The notes under the pieces: model-generated
Database searches by the model: none
What the model was told of the DNA's origin: nothing
Seen by the model: the letters and a program-made list of their open reading frames with translations, nothing else
Program-made: the position numbers and the translations under genes
Shown here: positions 58,006 to 64,000 of the stretch, in pieces
How the letters are laid out: each line of letters begins with the position of its first letter
Position numbering within the stretch: position 1 is the stretch's first letter
Assembly (NCBI GenBank): GCA_025769875.1
Contig: JAGFNK010000066.1
Span: 62,001-126,000 of the forward strand
Direction of reading: 5' to 3'
DNA from: Russula earlei
Taxonomy: Eukaryota; Basidiomycota; Agaricomycetes; Russulales; Russulaceae
Length of the DNA stretch: 64,000 nucleotides

Positions 58006-58136
58006 TCTGTTCGGTATCGGAGAGAGAGAGATGTCTTAGTGGGAAGCCGCGCAACCCACATATACCGGAGTTAACCGGGCCGGGGTGAGCGTAGTTGCAC
58101 GTTTGGCCTCGCAAAGAGCAAAGAGTGTGCATCCTG
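58006..58136. promoter_or_regulatory. short bidirectional promoter (PMP3-like / C2H2 factor)
   Basis: 131 bp between divergent start codons at 58005 and 58137. It has GAGAGAGAGAGATG near 58020 but no assignable factor site. An upstream ATG for the zinc-finger gene at 58095 would shorten it further. Confidence 0.4.
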
Positions 58137-60174
58137 ATGGATTCATCTACCACGCACGACCACGCAGCACCCAACTCACCCGTCCTTGCTCTTTCAGACG
58201 TCGTTCATGACTCTCCTCCTTCTGCATCTCCTTTTCCGTATCAATCCTCTCCCTCATCCCACTCCCCTTCCGCTTCATCCCCTTCCATCCTCTTTACCGC
58301 CCACAAGCGACAGGACAACCATACCCACCTCAGTTTCCTCTCCACGAGCCAGGATGCACACCCCGAACTCAACGTTGATCTTCTAGAACGTGAACTCAAC
58401 ACACTTTTGAATCAAAACGCGATCGTTACACACCCATCCGCTAACGAGTTCCATCACAAGAGACAGGAGCATGACGTACCTTCGCCAACTCACTCCCCAG
58501 GAACTGTACACCATACTCTGCAGTCACAACCTATCCCTATGTCTGACCTTGACTTTAACCATATCGCTGCAATGCTTCAGGCCGTCGCAGCCGAGGAGAG
58601 CGCAAACAAGGACAAGACGCGCGCAGCCCCCGCATTCCACTCTCTTACCGCCGACGACCCCCCTCGCATAATTTCACCCAGAATCAATGACACGCATGCG
58701 GCTCTTTCCGATGACTCGCGGTTCCTATATTGCTCTGATACGCATAGCGACACCCACGATGGGGGCACCACTGGAGCGCGAAAGCGCCAACGTCTGGACT
58801 TGGACGAACACGAGCTGCCCCTCACGTCCGACGTGCAGAATGACTTTGGCGATATTACTGATATTTTAAACCACTTGGTACAGTTCGAACATCCACACGT
58901 GCCATTGGGCGCTGCTCCGGACACCCGTGAAGCAGACGACGTTGTGGAACAGGTGATACGGCCACCTTCTGGCGCGCCTTCGCCTATCCTCGCCTCTGAT
59001 GAACATGAATCCACTGTGCAACATCCTGAGCAACCTCAACCTCAGCAGAAACGACAGCCATTACGGACCACCCCGACAACGCTTAACACCAATTCGTCCG
59101 TAGTGGCGTTCCTTGACAACCACACGTCAGGCTACTCAGCACAGCCTCAACCTTCAACATCCGCTATTCAACCCAAAGTACCAGAGCTACCTGCAGGCGG
59201 CATACCAGTTTCAGATGGCAAGAAGCAACCGCACGCGTGCGAAGAGTGTCGAAAGCGGTTCACAAGGCGCAGCGATCTGCTTCGCCACACACGGATACAC
59301 ACTGGAGAGCGACCATTTGTTTGCACTCATCCGAGTTGCGGGAAGAAATTTATTCAGGTATTCGTTCGAAGTTGTCGTACCGTACCACGTGTGGACTTAC
59401 GCCCACATTCATATCCGATAGCGCTCCGCGCTAGATGTGCATATGCGTGTGCACACCGGTGAGAAACCGCACGGTTGCGAGTATCCCGGGTGCAACAAGA
59501 CCTTTGGTGACTCGAGTTCACTTGCGCGGCACCGAAGAACACACACAGGTAAACGTCCATATAAATGCGAAGATCCCGTCTGCGAGAAGACGTTTACCAG
59601 GCGCACAACGCTGACCGCGCACATGCGCACACACGATCCTCATTGGGAGCCAGATCCCAATATGTGCGTCCTCATCAGTCAAACCTATGCTAAAGTCCTC
59701 TGCTGATTCGTTCATAGTAAATACGATTTCAAGCCCAAGAAGCGGAAACGCAGTGAAACCGGGAACCACGAAGGGTCCTCTGAGGACGATGACCTGGAGG
59801 AGTCAGTGCGCACGATATCTGCACTGCTGCAAGGTACGGAAGGGAACGTTGCTATGCCTCCGCCGCATATACTTTCAGTCGGTGTGAGCAATGTTCGTAC
59901 CCCAGTAGATCGGGGAATGACTGACGTCGATGATCGCGAGTTGGCGTCGCGAGTTGCCGACATCAATGCCCGGATACTGGCTCATGCAACGGCAGAGGAT
60001 GGGGAAGAAGAAGAGGTTGATGAACTCGTAGATGAATTAGAAGGAGATGGGGAGGAGGATGAAGGAAGAGGGGAAGGGAAAGGCGTCCGGCAAGTCGTGG
60101 AGGTGAACGGGTGGAACGAGGGAGACTCGAACGACGCGTTTTCTGTGCAACTGAGACCCAGGAAGAAGAGATGA
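58137..60174 (+). CDS. C2H2 zinc-finger transcription factor (four fingers)
   Basis: A DNA-binding regulator with a long disordered N-terminal half ([20 protein letters not shown], Ser/Pro/His-rich; acidic helix [19 protein letters not shown]), a block of four C2H2 fingers, and an acidic Glu/Asp-rich C-terminus. Finger 1 is [19 protein letters not shown], joined by the TGERPF linker to finger 2 ([12 protein letters not shown]). An intron at 59358-59421 interrupts finger 2 and joins it to [18 protein letters not shown]. Finger 3 is [20 protein letters not shown] and finger 4 [21 protein letters not shown] second intron at 59662-59716 leads to [11 protein letters not shown], a likely NLS. The finger series resembles fungal stress or developmental regulators, but I cannot name an ortholog. 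It ends VQLRPRKKR. Confidence 0.88.
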
Positions 60175-60340
60175 CCGTCCCTTGTGTTTGTCGGGCCGGA
60201 ACTGGGGATGGATCGCTCACCGGGCCGACGGAGCGGAGGTGTGGATCGACGGCGATGGTGATCTCCTCTTCAGCCGCGGCTATCCTAACTTAAAATCCCT
60301 TTGCAATCGTCGTCCTTTCAACTCTACCACCATTATCGCC

Positions 60341-61648
60341 ATGTCCATCGAACTTCCATTCCCCAGTACCGAGATCCTTACCCTCACCCGGTGCGTTTCG
60401 ATCCCTGCCCAATCAGGTCGTCGTCCTTGACAACTGTCTAGTCACATCCTTTCCGAGCAGATCCGTCTCGGTGCTGCAGCGACAGGCGACCTCACTCTCC
60501 TTATCAATGCCATCGAATTCACTTCCAAATTCATTGCCTCTAACGTGCGCAAGGCGCGCCTGATCAACCTGTCTGTTCCCCATCTGTCCCCTCGCCCACT
60601 TTGTTGTATTGATAACTGGCTTTTGATCAGTGTTGGCTTGGCTGGTGACACAAATGTGCAAGGCGAAGAACAGAAAAAGCTTGACGTGCTTTCCAACGAT
60701 ATCATGGTCAATTCCTTACGAGCGTCACGCAAGACAGCTGTGCTTATATCTGAGGAACTTGACCATGCCGTCGTCATCGAAGAAGAATACAAGGGAAAGT
60801 ATTGCGTCGTGTTTGATCCACTCGATGGAAGTAGCAACATCGACGCCGGTGTCAACGTCGGCACAATCTTTGGTATCTACAAAGTTGTGAGCAGTATCTA
60901 TGAATTACTGAGCGTGGTACATATGTTCACTCCTACTTCGAACTGTAGCGCCAGGGATCGGAAGGCACTATTGACGATGTTTTGAGACCTGGAAGTGAGA
61001 TGGTTGCTGCCGGTTACACGATGTAAGCTCATTGGTCTCCACGTGTAAGCTCCGCCCGAACACCCTCCAGGTACGGCTCTTCTGCGAACCTTGTCCTCTC
61101 CACCGGCAACGGTGTAAATGGATACACACTCGACCCTTCGCTCGGCGAGTTCGTCCTCACTCATCCTGATATCAAGATTCCACCGCGCGGCAAAATTTAC
61201 TCATTCAATGAGGGGAATTCGCTGTATTTCCACCCTCCTACCATCAACTACCTCAACAGCATAAAATACCCGCCGGCCGGCAAATCTCCGTATTCGGCGC
61301 GATATGTCGGGAGTATGGTCGCTGATGTACATCGAACTCTGTTATACGGTGGCATTTTTGGGTATCCAGATGACAAGAAGAGCAAGAACGGCAAGCTCAG
61401 GCTGCTCTACGAAGCATTCCCCATGGCGTTTTTGACTGAACAGGTATGTACTCTCACACTTGCTCTCGGTCAGGGGTCGGATGTCATCGGAAATTTTTAA
61501 GGCGGGAGGAATAGCCACAACAGGCACCAGGCGCATCCTCGACATCGTACCAACTACCATTCATGAACGATCTAGCGTATACTTGGGTAGCAGGGACGAC
61601 GTTCTGGATGTGATCACATTTTACCAGGCAGAGGCAAAGTCCGCGTGA
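60341..61648 (+). CDS. FBP1: fructose-1,6-bisphosphatase
   Basis: The gluconeogenic enzyme hydrolysing fructose-1,6-bisphosphate to fructose-6-phosphate in the cytosol. Start [20 protein letters not shown] spans a first intron (GTGCGT..TCTAG). Then [20 protein letters not shown] across a second intron (AMP-site region), [40 protein letters not shown] and the metal-binding [20 protein letters not shown]. Later exons give [74 protein letters not shown] (substrate site) and, after a final intron, [20 protein letters not shown], ending AEAKSA. All catalytic residues appear intact and no frame break was found. Glucose repression would be expected from the family, but no Mig1-like site was identified. 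Confidence 0.96.
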
Positions 61649-61822
61649 TGCAGAGCAGCGCTCCAAGGCAATGAACTCATCGAGAAGCCTCACTAAGGCT
61701 ACGTGGCATTCAAGTGTACTAGTCGTGTCGTAATACGAAGCTGGGCGTTTGCAATGCCTTTAAATTGTAGACTTTCAATCACCATTTGTAGCACGAATTG
61801 AAAGGAATAAAGAAACATAGTA

Positions 61823-63239
61823 TTAACGTGTATGATCGACAATCTCGGCCTCATTGGTCATGACACACGCATCCCTTCTCACTGGGTGGAGCCGTGGGGA
61901 AACATACTAATAAAGAAGGTTAAGTGACGCTCTTGAGAGAAGAGGCAAGCAGTCTCTCACCTTCTCGTCATACTCGTGTAGCACCTCCGCGGCGATAATT
62001 GTTCTGTCCTTGAGCAATGCCTCATACGTCGTCGTTAGAACGCGAATCTAGAAGATCCAACGAATTCGGAATCAACACGAAGAGTTAGTCGAGCAAGGAC
62101 AGGGGGAAGAAATGGTGCGAACCTGAAAACTGACGCCGACCATAACGGCAGCCATCATGATCCAGTTCCCCGCATTCCATAACATCCACAAAAACACGTG
62201 AATGGGCGAGTATATGCAGAAGAGCATGAGCTCCCCCTCGCTCGGCGTCCACACCTCGAGCTCCTGCACGCGTCGGCCACCGTATGCGCTGTTCCCTTGA
62301 GAGGAAGACGGGGCGATGCCGAGCAGGAAGCGCCAGAATGCGAGGAACATCCTCCACGCGTGCGAACGCAGGCGGCTGGCGAGCGCGGGCGGATCTGTTG
62401 GCGCCAAGACGAAGCGCGCGTTGGGAGACGCGACGGGGTCGGGCTTGAGGAAGAGGTGGTATAGCTTCGTGTCAGTGAACAAGAAAAGGGTGTTCAACGA
62501 GGCCGCGACAATCAAGAGACATGTCATTGGCACGGTCTGGAAGAGAGAGAAAGGATGTACGTTCCTCAGCCGACTCTGTTGCGCGTGAAAGTCACCAAGA
62601 AAGGGACGTACCCAATCAAACCATGCGACATTGTTGTCTTCGCGATACATGTCTTCCCAGCCGACGTCCGAGTCTGGAATGGATCGTATCTGGGAGATCC
62701 GAATGCAGAAATGGATGAAGTGTAATGCGCCGCCGATAAGACAGGCCGACGTCTTTGGTGAGGGGAGCGGTACATTGTTCGGGAAGATGGATATCTCAAA
62801 GGCGATGCGGGACGGCAAAGCGGTGATCCTCCACGTTCACCGTCAGCTGTAAATCCATAAACTGAACAAGGTGAGGGAGCAATCACCTTTCATACAGGCT
62901 CTTCCTGCGCACGGCACGTTTGGCCGATGTGGCCTTCCCATTCGGGCTGTCGATCTCGCTTTTCCGCGCGCTTCGGCGTTTGGGACCTAGAGGGAAGTAC
63001 GGCGGGGAGCGAAGGCCCCGCGCAGCCTCCCAGTCGAAGGGGAGGCTGGCGGAGAGCGAGGGAGACTCGAGTGGGGATCGAGTGAACGGGTAGGACGTTC
63101 GTGTCCTGGGTGTCGGGAGGGGCGCAGGTGCAGAGGGTGGTGTGGTAGAGGTAGAGCGGGTGGTATGATGACTGGAAGTGTTGGATAAGCGTCTCGGGGA
63201 CGCCATGGCATTCGCCTGGGCAAGACGACGGAGGTCCAT
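61823..63239 (-). CDS. NUR1: nuclear rim protein, NUR1 family
   Basis: An inner nuclear membrane protein; in yeast Nur1 with Lrs4/Csm1 (cohibin) tethers silent and rDNA chromatin to the envelope. Start MDLRRLAQANAMASPRRLSN, then a Ser/Pro/Thr-rich region and the family marker KRAVRRKSLYER followed by an intron. The second exon has PLPSPKTSACLIGGALHFIH, FCIRISQIRSIPDSDVGWED, membrane spans (FQTVPMTCLLIVAASLNTLF, LFCIYSPIHVFLWMLWNAGN, WIMMAAVMVGVSFQ), then IRVLTTTYEALLKDRTIIAA and EVLHEYDEK. The last exon is YVSPRLHPVRRDACVMTNEA, ending EIVDHTR at TAA 61823-61825. The PSP.TSA.IGG.LH and Y..PR..PVR.DA.VMT blocks are the Nur1 signature as I recall it. It is convergent with FBP1, 174 bp apart. Confidence 0.85.
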
Positions 63240-63752
63240 AGATGCAACAGGCAGGCGCGAAGGCCCGTGGTTGTACGGTTGGAGGCCTCGCGTCTTTCAC
63301 GCGTTTTGTTCGCGCGTTACATTTCCCCAGTCGTGACGCTGACCCAACTACCGGGGTTCCCCGAGAAATTAATTTCTGTGGGAAACTGATATTCCCTTTC
63401 GAGGAAGGAGAGGCGCCCGCATCGCCGCCAGCCAGCCACGAGGCGCCAGTCCACGTGGAATTTTTTTGTTTGTACACCATTACGTAATACACACAAATGT
63501 CTTAAAAAGGAAATACAGACAATGGTATTTTAAAGGGTCGGCCATTTCGAGCCCAAGTTGAACATTTCTCCCCCAATCTACATCTTTTCCCTCTACACCC
63601 ATCTTCCACCTTTCGTCCGTCAGGGACTTCATTTCTTTCGCGTTTGTGCATATCTACCCAAACCCGTTTCTCCTGCTTTTACAAACATAACTTCCACCGA
63701 GCGCGCCCGCACCTCCACATCCTTGTCGCCTTCGAACTCGATCAGCGTCAGG
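63240..63752. promoter_or_regulatory. divergent upstream region of NUR1 and the last gene
   Basis: 513 bp between divergent starts. It contains a CT-rich stretch (about 63568-63615, TTTTCCCTCTACACCC within it) close to the plus-strand gene, a common fungal transcription-start feature, and no other recognised element. Confidence 0.4.
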
Positions 63753-64000
63753 ATGGCCCAACCTTCCTCTTCTCAACGTGACCGCGACCGAGAGGGGCAC
63801 TCGCATCGTTCGGAACGCTCCACCCACCGTCATCACAGAACCATCTCTTCCACTACTCTTCTCCTCGTTCTTTCTCTTATCCTTGCCGTCCTTGCCGTCA
63901 TGCTCTCTCTACCCAGCCAAAGTTCCTCTACCAGCACACCCGGGGACCCTGCTACCCAAGGTGTTTGGAGCGTGCTCACGCCCAAGCGATCTCAAGCTCT
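63753..64000 (+). CDS. single-pass membrane protein, 3' end outside window
   Basis: An open frame running off the window: MAQPSSSQRDRDREGHSHRS, a His/Arg/Ser-rich cytosolic tail, one hydrophobic span (TLLLVLSLILAVLAVMLSLP, residues about 36-55) and then SSTSTPGDPATQGVWSVLTP. The order (charged tail, single span, Ser/Pro linker) suggests a type II or tail-first membrane protein. Only about 82 residues are visible and I do not recognise the family. Confidence 0.6.
   Translation, partial: MAQPSSSQRDRDREGHSHRSERSTHRHHRTISSTTLLLVLSLILAVLAVMLSLPSQSSSTSTPGDPATQGVWSVLTPKRSQA

Overview
The window is nuclear DNA of a filamentous fungus, most probably an agaricomycete basidiomycete. The evidence is dense genes on both strands, many 40-80 nt GT-AG introns that break almost every gene, short shared promoters, F-box and Crinkler-like genes typical of Agaricomycetes, and an FKS-type beta-1,3-glucan synthase. 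There are no operons. No tRNA, rRNA, CRISPR array or intact transposon was recognised. Exon joins were worked out by eye from splice signals, reading frame and remembered family motifs, not by alignment.

Layout. 1-6.8 kb: the 3' part of a conserved unknown gene, a short-chain dehydrogenase with poly-C introns, a SET-domain methyltransferase and a UPF0658-type membrane protein. 6.8-12.2 kb: an accessory stretch with few genes. It holds decayed coding fragments, a degraded Crinkler-like gene, a nuclease-fold-like agaricomycete family protein, a small Pro-rich orphan and two perfect hairpins. 12.2-17 kb: a DNAJC9-type J protein convergent with a FHIP/RAI16 family protein. 17.4-23.1 kb: beta-1,3-glucan synthase (FKS1), divergent from an LRR protein at 23.4-25.5 kb. 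25.8-32.6 kb: a PTC7-like mitochondrial PP2C, dipeptidyl peptidase III, and a mitochondrial TPR membrane protein. 32.9-35.2 kb: a secreted GH5 mannanase-like protein whose catalytic glutamates look replaced. 35.5-39.8 kb: a CCNDBP1-like protein divergent from the mitochondrial i-AAA protease YME1. 39.8-41.9 kb: GC-rich, gene-free. 41.9-51.9 kb: a Cys-rich mini-protein, the XPD/RAD3 helicase, an F-box protein, a basic nuclear-type protein, mitochondrial phenylalanyl-tRNA synthetase and mitochondrial GrpE (MGE1). 52.3-55.8 kb: trifunctional C1-tetrahydrofolate synthase. 57-64 kb: a tailed PMP3-like proteolipid, a four-finger C2H2 factor, fructose-1,6-bisphosphatase, the nuclear rim protein NUR1 and the start of a single-pass membrane protein.

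A mitochondrial theme recurs: YME1, a TPR protein that could be its Mgr3-type adaptor, GrpE, mtPheRS, the PTC7-like phosphatase, and a folate enzyme with a presequence-like alternative start. This looks like ordinary eukaryotic gene mixing, not a cluster.

The most unusual observations are single-base +1 frame breaks inside otherwise conserved genes (one in YME1 is exactly TCC-TGA-T, the antizyme-type shift site), the GH5 protein lacking both catalytic glutamates, a GC-AG intron in the folate gene, and 23-28 nt pure C tracts inside two introns of one gene. Sequencing error is the main competing explanation for the frame breaks.
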